Positions 7,970 through 17,800 of a DNA stretch of 64,000 nucleotides are shown piece by piece. Under the pieces are notes generated by a model that saw only the letters and a program-made list of their open reading frames with translations, did not search any database and was not told the DNA's origin. Origin of the DNA: Alcanivorax sp. (lineage in GTDB: Bacteria > Pseudomonadota > Gammaproteobacteria > Pseudomonadales > Alcanivoracaceae). A program made the position numbers and the translations under genes. The stretch is taken from NCBI RefSeq assembly GCF_002726155.1, contig NZ_PBSH01000003.1:1-64000 (forward strand). Direction: 5' to 3'. The stretch's first letter is position 1; each line of letters opens with the position of its first letter.

Positions 7970-8078
7970 CAGGCCACGGTATTCTGACACCGGCCTGACG
8001 CTTGACGCCGAACGCCTGACGCTAAGCGAAAACCCAAAGCGTCGTGCGTCCGGCGTCTGGCATCCGGCTGCGAAAACG
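7970..8078. repeat. Intergenic repeat, CCTGACGCC family
   Basis: It contains repeated CTGACGCTTGACGCCGAACGCCTGACGC units, then an inverted GGCGTCTGGCATCCGG. The same word set recurs at about 34410-34440, 42440-42518, 43709-43758 and 54440-54525, always between genes. It lies inside the gcv operon. Confidence 0.6.
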
Positions 8079-8087
8079 GCTACGCCG

Positions 8088-8474
8088 TTATTCGCTATCG
8101 ATCTGCGCCTGGTACTGGTCGGCGGTGAGCAGGTTGTCCAGCTCGCCTTCGTCGCTCAGCTGCACTTTGAACAACCAGCCGCCTTCATAGGGCACGTTGT
8201 TGACCAGCTCTGGCTCATCTTCCAGTGCTTCGTTGATCTCAACGATTTCACCGGATACCGGGCTGTAGATGTCGGAGGCCGCTTTCACGGATTCCACCAC
8301 ACCGGTTTCATCGCCGGCGGCAACAACCTGACCGACTTCAGGCAGCTCCACGTAGACCAGATCGCCCATGGCATCCTGAGCGTGGTCACTGATACCGACG
8401 GTGGCAACACCGCCTTCTACCTTGGCCCATTCGTGGCTGGCGGCATAACGCAGCTCGGCTGGAATTTCGCTCAT
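8088..8474 (-). CDS. gcvH: Glycine cleavage system H protein
   Basis: A small lipoylated carrier protein that shuttles the aminomethyl group between the P, T and L proteins. The product is 128 residues, standard length. The lipoylation lysine is K64 in the conserved [12 protein letters not shown] motif. The N-terminal segment [10 protein letters not shown] is typical. The ATG is preceded by CAGGAGAAAACA. It lies between gcvT and gcvP1 on the same strand, with a REP pair in the gcvT-gcvH spacer. Confidence 0.96.
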   Translation of the reverse strand: MSEIPAELRYAASHEWAKVEGGVATVGISDHAQDAMGDLVYVELPEVGQVVAAGDETGVVESVKAASDIYSPVSGEIVEINEALEDEPELVNNVPYEGGWLFKVQLSDEGELDNLLTADQYQAQIDSE

Positions 8475-8490
8475 TGTTTTCTCCTGTTAA

Positions 8491-8530
8491 GAGTCGCTTG
8501 CACGCGACACGCTTCACGCATGCACGCTGA
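8491..8530. repeat. Intergenic repeat, CGTGAAGCGTG / ACGCTTCACGC family
   Basis: It reads GCACGCGACACGCTTCACGC followed by ATGCACGC. Related words (GCGTGATGC, GCGTGAAGC, GCATGAAGC) occur at about 5005-5046, 5097-5117, 31266-31303, 41286-41318, 44800-44876, 48218-48247 and 50930-50990. Confidence 0.5.
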
Positions 8531-8548
8531 AATAGTAAATGTGTTTTC

Positions 8549-8622
8549 GCAGGAGCTTGCTTGCAAGCGAATTCACCCGAGGGTACCGCGAGCAGGTTCG
8601 CTTGCAAGCAAGCTCCTACAGC
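8549..8622. repeat. REP pair (inverted), GCTTGCTTGCAAGC type
   Basis: Left unit GCAGGAGCTTGCTTGCAAGCGAA at 8549-8571 faces right unit TTCGCTTGCAAGCAAGCTCCTACAGC at 8597-8622. Each unit holds its own palindrome; the head is G(T/C)AGGAG, as in the REP elements linked to REP-associated transposases in Pseudomonas. It lies in the gcvT-gcvH spacer and may form a stem-loop in the transcript. Confidence 0.8.
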
Positions 8623-8646
8623 AGGTTTCGATTACCGTTGTGGAAC

Positions 8647-9726
8647 TTACAGCTCTTTGTACACGACCTCGCCATTACGGACGAACGGCGGCTTGACCAC
8701 CTGGGCAACCTGGCGCTTGTTGCGGATTTCCACATCCACCTTGCCGGTGGCGCCAGCGGGCAACCGCGCCAGGGCAATGGATTTACCCAGCGTGGGCGAG
8801 AAGGTGCCGCTGGTGATTTCCCCTTCTTCGCCATTGGGCATCAGTACTTTCTGGTGGGCGCGCAATACCCCCTTGCCTTCCAGAATCAGGCCCACCTGCT
8901 CGGCGTGGCCGTTTTCCTGCTGGTTAAGCAGTGGCTGGCGACCAATGAATTCCCGGTCGTTCAGCATCACGGTCCAGCCCATGTTGGCTTCCCACGGCGT
9001 GATGGTGTTGTCCATGTCGTTGCCGTACAGGTTCAGGCCCGCCTCAAGACGCAGAGTGTCACGGGCGCCCAGGCCGATGGGGGCAACGCCGGCGTCCAGC
9101 AACTGGCCCCACAGGGCCACTGCATCCGCGTTGGGCAGCATGATTTCCACGCCGTCTTCGCCGGTGTAGCCGGTGCGGGCGATCATCCAGTCTCCGTCTT
9201 GCGCGAAGGCAAAAATTTTCAGGCTGCTTACCGCCTCAGCACGGGCACCGCTGAGCAGCCCCGCAAGCGTTTCACGTGCCTTCGGTCCCTGGATTGCCAG
9301 CATGGCCAGTTCCGGGCGCTCGTGAATATCCACGGCGAAACCGCCGGCCTGCTTTTCCATCCAGTCCAGGTCAGTTTCGCGGGTCGCGCAATTTACCACC
9401 AGTCGGTAGCCATTGTCCTGTTTATAGACGATAAGGTCGTCGATCACGCCGCCATTGTCGTTAAGCATGCCAGTGTACAGGGCGCGGCCCACATCAATGC
9501 GGTCCACGTCATTGGCCAACAGCTGGCGCAGGTAATCACGGGCACCGGCGCCGGCAATATCCACCACGGTCATGTGGGAGACATCGAACACCCCGGCGTT
9601 TTGACGCACGGAGTGGTGCTCCTCGATCTGGGATCCATAATTGATCGGCATATCCCAGCCGCCGAAGTCCACTATCTTGCCGCCAGCGGCGAGATGAGCG
9701 TCGTATAAAGCTGTGCGGTGAGCCAT
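8647..9726 (-). CDS. gcvT: Glycine cleavage system T protein (aminomethyltransferase)
   Basis: Transfers the methylene group from aminomethyl-GcvH to tetrahydrofolate, releasing ammonia. The product is 359 residues from the ATG at 9726, which gives [16 protein letters not shown] and aligns with the usual GcvT N-terminus; the reading frame is open further upstream but that part is not conserved. Visible motifs: [20 protein letters not shown], a substrate-site Asp in FDVSHM, and GYTGEDGVE. First gene of the gcv operon. A TATAAT at 9757-9762 would give a leader of only about 25 nt, leaving no room for a glycine riboswitch. Confidence 0.95.
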   Translation of the reverse strand: MAHRTALYDAHLAAGGKIVDFGGWDMPINYGSQIEEHHSVRQNAGVFDVSHMTVVDIAGAGARDYLRQLLANDVDRIDVGRALYTGMLNDNGGVIDDLIVYKQDNGYRLVVNCATRETDLDWMEKQAGGFAVDIHERPELAMLAIQGPKARETLAGLLSGARAEAVSSLKIFAFAQDGDWMIARTGYTGEDGVEIMLPNADAVALWGQLLDAGVAPIGLGARDTLRLEAGLNLYGNDMDNTITPWEANMGWTVMLNDREFIGRQPLLNQQENGHAEQVGLILEGKGVLRAHQKVLMPNGEEGEITSGTFSPTLGKSIALARLPAGATGKVDVEIRNKRQVAQVVKPPFVRNGEVVYKEL

Positions 9727-9756
9727 AAAAAGCACCATGGAACGAGTGAATGGGGA

Positions 9757-9785
9757 ATTATATCGACACGGGGCCGAGTGGCATA
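9757..9785 (-). promoter_or_regulatory. Probable gcv operon promoter
   Basis: A perfect TATAAT reads leftward at 9762-9757, with predicted transcription start near 9750, 24 nt before the gcvT ATG. The -35 region (CTATGC) is weak, which would fit activator control, but no activator site is recognisable. Confidence 0.5.
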
Positions 9786-9834
9786 GGCTGGGCCGGCAAT
9801 CTGCCCAATGTTGGCGCCCCCGGGCCGTAGCCAC

Positions 9835-9860
9835 AAAAAAGCCGGCCCGCAGGCCGGCTT
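9835..9860 (-). terminator. Rho-independent terminator after the first lipoprotein gene
   Basis: Stem GCCGGCC-CGCA-GGCCGGC followed by six T on the minus strand, 26 bp past the stop of the gene ending at 9887. Confidence 0.85.
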
Positions 9861-9886
9861 GAATGCCACTGCCAAAAACAGTGCGG

Positions 9887-12847
9887 TTACTGCGGTTTCT
9901 TGATGGACCCGCTCTGGAAGGTAAGGTTCACCCCGCCAACGGGGATCTGCAGGTCGATGGTGGCCAAGGCACCGCCAATACGCACGTCGATGTTCTGCTC
10001 CGCCAGGCTCACCAAACCGATGACCAAACGGCCATCAGGGAGGAAATCCACCGGACCCGACAACTGGAGGTCATCCAGCGGGTAACTGTGCAGGTTAAAT
10101 GGCAGCCCCAACGGCGCTTCCATTTCCGGCGCATCAAGCAGCAAATCCAGCGTGGTATCGAACATCAGCTGATCTTCAGCGGCGTCGTAGCGGATCCAGC
10201 CGGTTAGCGGCTGCGTCCGGTTGCCACTGCCATCGTCGGCATAACGGGCACGCATCACCAACGGCTCGGTGGGCACGTTCGGGCTGACCAGGCCGGCAAT
10301 CTGTGCGTAGACGTCGGTGTTGGTTGTCATCAACACCGGCGGATACAGCGTCACCTCTACCGCTTGTTCAGCTTCGTTCCAGCCCACAATATCCGCATTG
10401 ATACCGCCATTGAGATACGTGAACTTATCCGCCGGGCAGTCTTCGTTAATATCACAGCCGATGTTTGCCGCAGTGGCGATCCCGCCGGTGTCCGTCACCG
10501 CCAGCTTGGCGGCATTGGTCGGGGTGGGATACTGGCCGCTGCCCGGTGGCTCTTCCTGGGCCTTGGTTTCGCTGGTGTCGAGCAGGAAGTTGGCATTCAC
10601 ATCCGCCTTGGGCAAATTGCGCAGCGGCAACAACACATTGTCGGTGGCCGCGGCTCCAGTGAAGGCAATCGCCAGATCCGGCCCACCTTTGTCCGCGTCC
10701 GGCCCCAATAACTGAGCGGTCTGCAGCGGCATGTCATCTTGCGAACAGATCACCTCACCGGCGCAACCCGCCTGCTCATGGGACGCCAGCACATACCGGT
10801 AAAGCGCCCCCTCTTCCCAAGGCTGTTGCGGGGTAATGGTCAGTTTGCGGGTATCCATGCTCAGGTGAGCGGGCACCACCTCCTGGCAATTACCGGCGCT
10901 GTCGATTTTCTCTACCCGCACACTGCCTTGTCCGCAGGCGTTGCCCAGCACCATGCTGTCGGCCGCCATGTTGCGTGAGAACTGCACTTCGATGGCACGG
11001 TTGGCTGGCAATGTGGGCACCGGCAGCAGATCACCGGCTTGATCCTGATAGGCACTGGCGCACTCACCCTGAATACCGTTACCCAGGTCTTCACTGCCGG
11101 GATCAATAGCGCAGCCATACCCGGGGTACACCGTGGTGGTGTAGGGCGTGCGCGGGCTGTTGGTGGTGGCATCCACCATGGTGAAATCGAGGGTTTGCGG
11201 GTTCGCCGGGTTACCACTCAAGTCCTGCACGCCATCGGTAAACGTCACCTGATAGTCGCTGCCGAAGGCCAGCGGCTCATCCGGTGTCAGCACCAGTGAT
11301 GCACCATCCAGACGCCACTGGAACGGCACATCCGTGCCCTGTTCGGTAAGCGTCACCGTGGAACCGGGGACGATGGACTCCTGATTCGGGGTTTCGTCGA
11401 AGTTCAACACCACCGGGTCGCCAGGGCGGAAACGGTCGGTGAAATCACCGGGCTGCCAACTTTGCAGGCTGGGACCGGTGATATCCACCTCTGGCTCCGG
11501 GGCGGTGGTCTGGTCTGCATAGGACTCCATGTGGAAACTCAACACCCCATAGGCCGTTTCCACCCCTAACACTTCCGGCTCAATCACCCCGATCGCATCA
11601 ATCACCATGCGGCCATCGACCACAATGGCGCGCCCCACCAGCTCGACCTGCAGCAGCGTCTGGGTGAAGGCGCCGTTGGCGCGGGAGTCGGCGGTGGAAA
11701 AGGCCAGATCCAGGGTCAGCTGCACCCGCCTCGGCGCTTCCGGGGCGGCACTGTACGGGGCCGGCGACAAATAACCGGAGGCATCGGACAGGAAGCTGAC
11801 GGTGACATCACCGGAATCAAAACCCGCCGGCAACTGGCCGCCAATCAGCACCTCAAGGGGCTCACCCTTGAGCAGTGAGCCCTTGCTGATACGCAGCGGC
11901 GTGGCGTCCGGAAAGTCCGGCACAAAGGCCAGTTCCGCAAACACGTTGCCGGACAATTTGGATACCGTGGTGTCACCCAGCAACTTGGCGATCAACGGCA
12001 CGCAGTTGATCGGCTCGCCACTGAGCGGCGACAGCATGACACCGTCCTCGCCACAATCCTTGGTGGGATCTGCGGCCATGGCTTCCAGCACCAGGGTTTC
12101 CCGCGGGGTGGAATCTTGCGGGGTCAGCGTGAAGCTGTTTTCTCCGCTGTAGGCGACACCGGTCTTGCTGGTCAGGGCGCTATCCAGTTGCAGGGTGTAA
12201 TCACTGCCCGGTGTGAGGTCGTCCTGCGGGTCCAGGGTCAACCGTGTGCCGCTCACCAATAAGGTGGCGGCCACCGGGTTGCCGCCGGCATCGTTCAGGC
12301 TGACCGTGGTGTTGTCCACGGTGGTGCGATCCAGTGGCTGCGAGAACTGCAGGTGAACGGTGGAGAAGTCCATGAAGGGCTGATCGTCGCCACCCGACGG
12401 CATTTGCCGGCTGATCACCAGCTCATCCGCGTTCTGCTGCTGTACCTGTGGCCCCTTGTCAGCAGAGCCGGTGGTGAAGTTCAAGGTGCCGTCACTGAAA
12501 CCGTCCAGGTCGATACCATTCAGGCTCAGAGTGTAGTCACTGTTGAAAGCCAGTGGCACGCGCGGCGTGATCACCACGGAGCGCCCCTGATCGGCCTCAC
12601 TCATGTCCACATCGACGGCACCGTCCGGGCCGGTAAGGGTAATGTCCGACAGCACCAGATTCGGCACCTCGGAAAACTGCACCACCAGTGGTGCGTGCAC
12701 TGATATCTGCGTTTGCTGGTCCGCCGGGTAGCTGTAGAACACCTGCCCGCTGTTGCGGCCGCTGTAATCCACGGTCTGCTCACTGCCACCACCACCGCAG
12801 GCGGTCAGCACCAGTGCGGCAGCGAAAAGTACGCTCGTTCGCATCAT
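9887..12847 (-). CDS. Large Ig-like repeat lipoprotein, pair 1
   Basis: The product is 986 residues. A type II signal peptide with lipobox LTAC (Cys17) is followed by Gly- and Ser-rich residues without Asp at +2, so outer-membrane retention is expected. Several Ig-like domains of the SbsA/Big_5 type are visible by the repeated pattern of F-S-x-P, a D-x-x-G-N-P loop and L-x-F-x-x-D-Y-x-x-x-L (about residues 40-130, 150-235, 480-560). A central Cys-containing segment (P-I-N-C-V-P) and a C-terminal domain ending [12 protein letters not shown] are shared with the other two lipoproteins here. No lipase GxSxG was found. It follows its FadL-like partner by 18 bp, so co-expression and physical partnership are likely. 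Function unknown; surface lipid or hydrocarbon handling is inference. Confidence 0.75.
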   Translation of the reverse strand: MMRTSVLFAAALVLTACGGGGSEQTVDYSGRNSGQVFYSYPADQQTQISVHAPLVVQFSEVPNLVLSDITLTGPDGAVDVDMSEADQGRSVVITPRVPLAFNSDYTLSLNGIDLDGFSDGTLNFTTGSADKGPQVQQQNADELVISRQMPSGGDDQPFMDFSTVHLQFSQPLDRTTVDNTTVSLNDAGGNPVAATLLVSGTRLTLDPQDDLTPGSDYTLQLDSALTSKTGVAYSGENSFTLTPQDSTPRETLVLEAMAADPTKDCGEDGVMLSPLSGEPINCVPLIAKLLGDTTVSKLSGNVFAELAFVPDFPDATPLRISKGSLLKGEPLEVLIGGQLPAGFDSGDVTVSFLSDASGYLSPAPYSAAPEAPRRVQLTLDLAFSTADSRANGAFTQTLLQVELVGRAIVVDGRMVIDAIGVIEPEVLGVETAYGVLSFHMESYADQTTAPEPEVDITGPSLQSWQPGDFTDRFRPGDPVVLNFDETPNQESIVPGSTVTLTEQGTDVPFQWRLDGASLVLTPDEPLAFGSDYQVTFTDGVQDLSGNPANPQTLDFTMVDATTNSPRTPYTTTVYPGYGCAIDPGSEDLGNGIQGECASAYQDQAGDLLPVPTLPANRAIEVQFSRNMAADSMVLGNACGQGSVRVEKIDSAGNCQEVVPAHLSMDTRKLTITPQQPWEEGALYRYVLASHEQAGCAGEVICSQDDMPLQTAQLLGPDADKGGPDLAIAFTGAAATDNVLLPLRNLPKADVNANFLLDTSETKAQEEPPGSGQYPTPTNAAKLAVTDTGGIATAANIGCDINEDCPADKFTYLNGGINADIVGWNEAEQAVEVTLYPPVLMTTNTDVYAQIAGLVSPNVPTEPLVMRARYADDGSGNRTQPLTGWIRYDAAEDQLMFDTTLDLLLDAPEMEAPLGLPFNLHSYPLDDLQLSGPVDFLPDGRLVIGLVSLAEQNIDVRIGGALATIDLQIPVGGVNLTFQSGSIKKPQ

Positions 12848-12865
12848 TGTGTTTGCCTCCCGGGC

Positions 12866-14224
12866 TTAAAATTTCAGGGTGATGGAGCCGCTGATCACAT
12901 TCACGTCACCGCTGGCTTCCACCTGCTCGCTGGGCTGCGGGTAGACGGCGGACTGGGTGTCGTAAATGTCGAAGGTGCGGTCTTCGAGGATCTGGTGCTG
13001 GTAGGCCAGATCAAAACGGACCGGGAAAGCGAGGAAGCGCGTTTTCTTGTACTTCGCGGTGACGCCCAGGCCGATGATCCACTTGTCCGTATCCAGATAG
13101 TTCACATCTACCGATGCATTGGATTCCAGCGGTGATTCGCTATAGGCCACCCCACCGGTAAACGAGAAATTCTCGTTTAGACGAAATTCGGTACCAATGC
13201 GCGGGATGATCACATCCTGAAAGGTAAGCTGCCCAGGCTGGCCACTGACCGCCTGATCCTTGATGGTGTCTTTTTCCAGCTCCTCTTCCAGGGCAGACCA
13301 TTCCTGCCATTCGATGGTCACCCCGGTGCGCCATCGGCCCGCCTGATACTGCACACCACCGGCGAGAATATTGGGCTGGTAGGAATCCAGGGTATTGATG
13401 TTGAGCATCAGGCCCGGATTGGGAATGACGCCGGGAATCACTGCGTTGGCATTTACTTCGGTTTGGGTGTCGGAGTAGCCGCGATAGGAAAAGGCGGTTT
13501 CCAGGCCATTGAACCAGCAATCGTCGCCTTCACCGCAGAAAGTCTCGCCCCAGTCCATGTTGAGACCAAAGATCGGGCGAATTGACGGCTTGGCGGAGAC
13601 ATCCAGCTCTTCGTACTGGGTGTTGCCGGCCAGGTCCGTGGTGGCGGACAGATCCGCCGCTGCATGCAGGGTAATACGTGCTGTGGCGCCCACATCAATG
13701 CCGCGCCACAGCTGGGTAGCGCCACCCAGGTTCAGAAACAGGGGCTGACGGCCGTATTCAAAATACTGGCCCTGCTGAGAAGTAGAGGAATCAAACGCCA
13801 GCATTTCCTCACCGTACTTTTCCACCCCCAACATCAAACCAAAATAAATCGGGTGGTTGTACTGGGTGAGCGAGGTCAGGTCGGTTTTCATGCCCAGCAG
13901 TATTTGCTGGGAGGGAGAATCCTGCAGCACATCACCATTGCGGATCGGCGCATCGGCGCCGCCCAGACTTTTCGCACGCAGCTCATGCTCAGCGTGCATC
14001 AGGCCGGTGGTCAGCTCACCACGGGGGTCCTTGGCCAGCGCCGCCGGGTTGTAGTACGTCGCGGACACCTGATCATTGAACAGGCTGAGCGCCTGCGCAG
14101 AGGCAATATCCGAGGGCAGTACGCCATAAGTGGTGCCGATATTACCCATACTCGCCAAGGCAACAGATTGCACCAACACACCACCGACAACGGCGGCGAC
14201 ACGTCCCGAAAAAGACACAGTCAT
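12866..14224 (-). CDS. FadL-like outer-membrane barrel protein, pair 1
   Basis: The product is 452 residues with an N-terminal signal peptide cleaved near ALA-SMGN (about residue 25). The mature start (GNIGTTYGVLPSD), followed by FNDQVSATYYNPAAL, resembles the hatch region of the OmpP1/FadL/TodX family of long-chain fatty acid and hydrocarbon channels, where the N-P-A motif is conserved. The C-terminus SGSITLKF ends in Phe, the BAM recognition signature of beta-barrels. A TAGGAG box precedes the ATG. Cognate lipoprotein lies 18 bp downstream. The substrate is not determinable from sequence. Confidence 0.75.
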   Translation of the reverse strand: MTVSFSGRVAAVVGGVLVQSVALASMGNIGTTYGVLPSDIASAQALSLFNDQVSATYYNPAALAKDPRGELTTGLMHAEHELRAKSLGGADAPIRNGDVLQDSPSQQILLGMKTDLTSLTQYNHPIYFGLMLGVEKYGEEMLAFDSSTSQQGQYFEYGRQPLFLNLGGATQLWRGIDVGATARITLHAAADLSATTDLAGNTQYEELDVSAKPSIRPIFGLNMDWGETFCGEGDDCWFNGLETAFSYRGYSDTQTEVNANAVIPGVIPNPGLMLNINTLDSYQPNILAGGVQYQAGRWRTGVTIEWQEWSALEEELEKDTIKDQAVSGQPGQLTFQDVIIPRIGTEFRLNENFSFTGGVAYSESPLESNASVDVNYLDTDKWIIGLGVTAKYKKTRFLAFPVRFDLAYQHQILEDRTFDIYDTQSAVYPQPSEQVEASGDVNVISGSITLKF

Positions 14225-14490
14225 TTGTTGTACTCCTACACTGTTTTCTTGTTGCTTTTACGTTGTCTGTCGCCAGGACGGCGACGGGGGGAGCTCACCC
14301 TATGCAAAAGTGAACAGGCGCTCACATAGGTAAAAAGCGCTATTTGACGCCAATCACGACGGCAAACCGTAAAATTCTTTTAAACAGTGACGGGGTAGAC
14401 AGAGCATCCACCGACGAGTTCGGGCACGGCCGTGCCACCTGGAGGGGTTGGGCGGGGTTTCACGACAAGCGGCCGCTGGCGGCCGACAGA
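14225..14490. other. Spacer between pair 1 and pair 2
   Basis: No supported gene. It should hold the promoter of pair 1 (reading leftward), but no clear -35/-10 set or operator was recognised. Short palindromic words such as GTCGCC-AGGAC-GGCGAC near 14270-14285 are visible. Confidence 0.4.
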
Positions 14491-14521
14491 AAAAGCAGCG
14501 CCCCGACAAGCGGGGCGCCAC
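14491..14521 (-). terminator. Terminator after the second lipoprotein gene
   Basis: Stem GCGCCCCG-CTTGT-CGGGGCGC followed by TGCTTTTTCT on the minus strand, about 25 bp past the stop at 14546. Confidence 0.75.
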
Positions 14522-14545
14522 ATGATGCACAAAGCACGATCCGAT

Positions 14546-17500
14546 TTACTGGATAGACGCACTCTGGTAGCTGAGGTTGATCCCGCCCGGCGGAATCACC
14601 AGTTTCACCTTGCCACCTTCCAGGCCGGCCAGGGTGATTTCCAGATCCACATTTTTCGACTGGGCATTCTGCAAACCAATGAACAGGCGCCCATCGGGCA
14701 GGAAATCCAGCGGCCCTTCCAGATCCACATTATCGATGGGCAGACCTTTGACGTTGTGCTCCAGACCCAGTGGCAAGCTCAGTTCAGGGGCATCGAACAG
14801 CAGGTCAAAAGTGATGCGGAAGACCGGGCCATCCGGGGTTTCTACGATATACCCCACCGGCGGAATGGTGCGGTCGCCGTTTTCATCTTCGTTATAACGC
14901 ACCCGCATGATGTTCGGCCCGGTGGCGGTATCGATGGGCACCAGCCCCACATCACCGACCACCGACAACAGGCTGTTTAACACCCCATCGCCACCAAACT
15001 CACCGCCCAGTGCAGAGACAACGTCATCCAACGCTCCCAGAGTAACCTCTAACAGCCCCCCCAAAATCGGGCCAAGCACCGGAATGGAATCCAGGGTACT
15101 GCCGCCATCCAGCACGTTCAGGTCCAGCCCAACCACCGCCGTGGCATCCAGGTTGGTCAGGGCCACGGTGGTCGGATAAATCACCACCGGCACGCCCTGT
15201 TCCACCGGGTCGAAGTCCAGGATTTCGGTATTCAACAACCCGCTGATATAGAGGATCCGGTCACTGTCACACTGCGCCTGATCATCTGCGGTAAACGGCG
15301 GCGCCCCCTCGTAACCACAGCCAGTATTCGCGGTGGTCACCAGCCCTTCACCCCCACCATCGCGAGGCAAAATCATGGTGGCATTGGCCGGAGTATCCAG
15401 CGGATCAATGACGTCACCGGTGACGCGCGGCTCACCCGCATCAATCTGGAAGTTGTTATTCACATCCACGCTGGGCAGGTTGGCCAGTTCCTGGAAAATG
15501 GTATTGAAGGGCACGCCACCACGGAACAGGATTTCCATGTCCGGGCCGCCTTCCTTCATGCCATTACCCAGCAGCGGAGCGGTCTGCAAGGGCAAGCCGT
15601 CCACCGAGCACATGCCCGCACAGCCAGTGCCGCCACCATTGGAGGCCAGCACGTAGCGGTAGAGCGCACCTTCTTCCCAGGCTTGTTCAGGAGTAAAAAT
15701 CAGTGCCCGGGGCTCAAGTGTCAGCTCGCCGTCCACATCCTCCCAGCTGCCACCGTTGTCTTTCTGCACTAGCAGGGTGTCGCCCAAAGTGATGGTGGCC
15801 GGGTCCATGTTCTGGGAGAAACGCACCTTGATGGACCGGTTCGCAGGCAGATCAACAATCGGCAGCTCATCCACTTCAACCTGCTGAGCTTCCGGGCTGG
15901 ACGATACGCAAACCCCCTGGGTCCCCGCATCAATTTCACCCTGGCTCGCGGTGGAGCTGGCACACGGGAAGCCCGGATACACGGTGGCCGCAAACGGGCC
16001 ACGCAGGACATCGCCACCATCGTCGACCACGTATTCAGGCAGGGTGAAGTCGAGCGTGCTGTCCCCTTGCAAGGAATCGAGCACCTGCAGGGCATTACCC
16101 GCCAGATCGGTAATCGCCGGGGTCGTGGTCACGGCGTATTCCACGCCGTATTCCACCGGGGAATCCGGCGTAATAACCAGCGCATTACCGCGCAGCTCCC
16201 ACTGGAAGGGCTCATCCAGGCCGCCCTTGGTCAGCAGCAGGGAATCACCGGCCACAATGCTGTTCGGGTCCAGCGCTTCGTTGAAGTGAATAACGATGGG
16301 CTCGCCCGGCTCCATGCGATCGGCCACGTTACCTGGCTGCCAGGATAATTCCTGGCCGTTATCCCCATCCAGGACAGGTACGAACGGATTGATCGCATCC
16401 ACTGGTGGCAGAGGTGCGTTCTCCTGATCCTGATAGGACTCCATGCGAAAGCTCAAGACGCCGTAGCTGTTTTCCACACCCAGTACACGCGGCTCAACCA
16501 CGGTGATCGCATCGGTGTTGAGCTGGCCATCTTCAATCAGGCCGGTGCCCACCAGTTCCAGGTGCATCAGGTTCTGGGTAAAGGCGCCATTGGCGCGCGC
16601 ATCCGTGGTGGACGTGGCGACGTCCATAAACAACCGCAGCTGTTTGGGCGCGTCGTCACTTTCCGCATTGGGGTTGGGGAACAGATAACCGGTGGCATCG
16701 GAAATGATTTCCACGGTCACTTCACCGGAGTCGAATCCCACCGGCACTTCACCACCAATGAACACTTCCAGCGCATCCCCTTTCAGGATGCCCCCGCGTT
16801 TTACTCGCAGCGGAGTCACGTCGGGGAAGTTGGGAGTGAAAGCCAGTTCGGCGTACACGTCACCGGACTGCTTGGACACGGTCTTGTCCTGCAGCAAGGT
16901 GCCAATAACCGGCACACAGTTGATCGGCTGGCCGGTCAGTTCTGACAAGCGCACGCCGTCGTCCAGGCAGCCCAGCGAATCATCGGCTGGCGGCGCATTG
17001 GTTACCAGCACCGCACGCTCACCGGTGGTGGGTGACGTGGTGTCCTGGGGTACCGTGGAGTGTGAATAGGCGACGATATCTTCGCCCAGCTGGCTTTTCA
17101 CGCCGTTGACACTTAATTCATAGGTATCACCGGGCGTCATGTCTTCCAGTGGGTCCACCGTGATGGTGGTCCGGCCGACCAACAGCAAGGCGGGCACAAC
17201 CTCACCATTGTTCATCAAGCTGATGGTGTCGCCGTACACCGCGGAAGAAGCATCAATCGGGTGAGTGGTACGCAGACGGAACGAAGAGAAATCCATGCTC
17301 TTGAATTGCCCGTCATCCGGGAAGATGGATTCTACTTCAAAGCTGGCAGCGGTCTTCTGGGTCTCAATGGGACCTTCCAGTGCCGCCCGGGTGGTGAAAT
17401 TCAGGGTGCCGTCTTTAAACGTGGTGGTTTCACCCAGCACGGTGACACCATTCATCACCACCTTGTAATCCGACGCCGGTTTCAGGGCATCGTCCGGCGT

Positions 17501-17788
17501 CAACACCACACCCCGGCCGTCGGCCACGGATTCCAGCGTAAACGGTACTGCTTCATCATCAGGGCCCGTCACGGTGAAGTTGCTGGCATCCGCCGTCACT
17601 TCATGGCTGAACTGCAAGGCAATGATGGCACGCGGCGCGACCTGCTGCTGATTATCCAGCGGGTAGGTGTAGTGCAGATTGCGAGCATCAAAGGTCGGTG
17701 TATTGAAGCTCACGCTATCGTCGCTGCCGCCGCAACCGGCGACCAGTGCGACCGCCAATGCAGTGAGAGCCAGTTTGTTATTTTTCAT
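14546..17788 (-). CDS. Large Ig-like repeat lipoprotein, pair 2
   Basis: The product is 1080 residues with lipobox VAGC (Cys19) and then GGSDDS. It has the same architecture as the lipoproteins ending at 9887 and 19517: N-terminal Ig-like Big_5 domains (residues about 40-130 and 160-245), a central domain with LTGQPINCVPVIG and PRVLGVENSYGVLSF, further Ig-like domains (about 490-580), and a C-terminal domain ending VIPPGGINLSYQS. It differs by an insert of about 60 residues rich in L, G, D and V near residues 890-950. A GGAGGTGCCCC ribosome binding site precedes the ATG, 12 bp after the FadL-like gene. Confidence 0.75.
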   Translation of the reverse strand: MKNNKLALTALAVALVAGCGGSDDSVSFNTPTFDARNLHYTYPLDNQQQVAPRAIIALQFSHEVTADASNFTVTGPDDEAVPFTLESVADGRGVVLTPDDALKPASDYKVVMNGVTVLGETTTFKDGTLNFTTRAALEGPIETQKTAASFEVESIFPDDGQFKSMDFSSFRLRTTHPIDASSAVYGDTISLMNNGEVVPALLLVGRTTITVDPLEDMTPGDTYELSVNGVKSQLGEDIVAYSHSTVPQDTTSPTTGERAVLVTNAPPADDSLGCLDDGVRLSELTGQPINCVPVIGTLLQDKTVSKQSGDVYAELAFTPNFPDVTPLRVKRGGILKGDALEVFIGGEVPVGFDSGEVTVEIISDATGYLFPNPNAESDDAPKQLRLFMDVATSTTDARANGAFTQNLMHLELVGTGLIEDGQLNTDAITVVEPRVLGVENSYGVLSFRMESYQDQENAPLPPVDAINPFVPVLDGDNGQELSWQPGNVADRMEPGEPIVIHFNEALDPNSIVAGDSLLLTKGGLDEPFQWELRGNALVITPDSPVEYGVEYAVTTTPAITDLAGNALQVLDSLQGDSTLDFTLPEYVVDDGGDVLRGPFAATVYPGFPCASSTASQGEIDAGTQGVCVSSSPEAQQVEVDELPIVDLPANRSIKVRFSQNMDPATITLGDTLLVQKDNGGSWEDVDGELTLEPRALIFTPEQAWEEGALYRYVLASNGGGTGCAGMCSVDGLPLQTAPLLGNGMKEGGPDMEILFRGGVPFNTIFQELANLPSVDVNNNFQIDAGEPRVTGDVIDPLDTPANATMILPRDGGGEGLVTTANTGCGYEGAPPFTADDQAQCDSDRILYISGLLNTEILDFDPVEQGVPVVIYPTTVALTNLDATAVVGLDLNVLDGGSTLDSIPVLGPILGGLLEVTLGALDDVVSALGGEFGGDGVLNSLLSVVGDVGLVPIDTATGPNIMRVRYNEDENGDRTIPPVGYIVETPDGPVFRITFDLLFDAPELSLPLGLEHNVKGLPIDNVDLEGPLDFLPDGRLFIGLQNAQSKNVDLEITLAGLEGGKVKLVIPPGGINLSYQSASIQ

Positions 17789-17800
17789 GGGGCACCTCCG

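Noticed and set aside
9727..9834. Glycine riboswitch before gcvT
   Set aside because: The likely promoter leaves a leader of only about 25 nt, and none of the conserved glycine aptamer segments is visible.
9887..12847. Lipase (VolA-like) function for the large lipoproteins
   Set aside because: Genomic pairing with a FadL-like gene is suggestive, but no GxSxG nucleophile elbow or catalytic triad could be found in any of the three.
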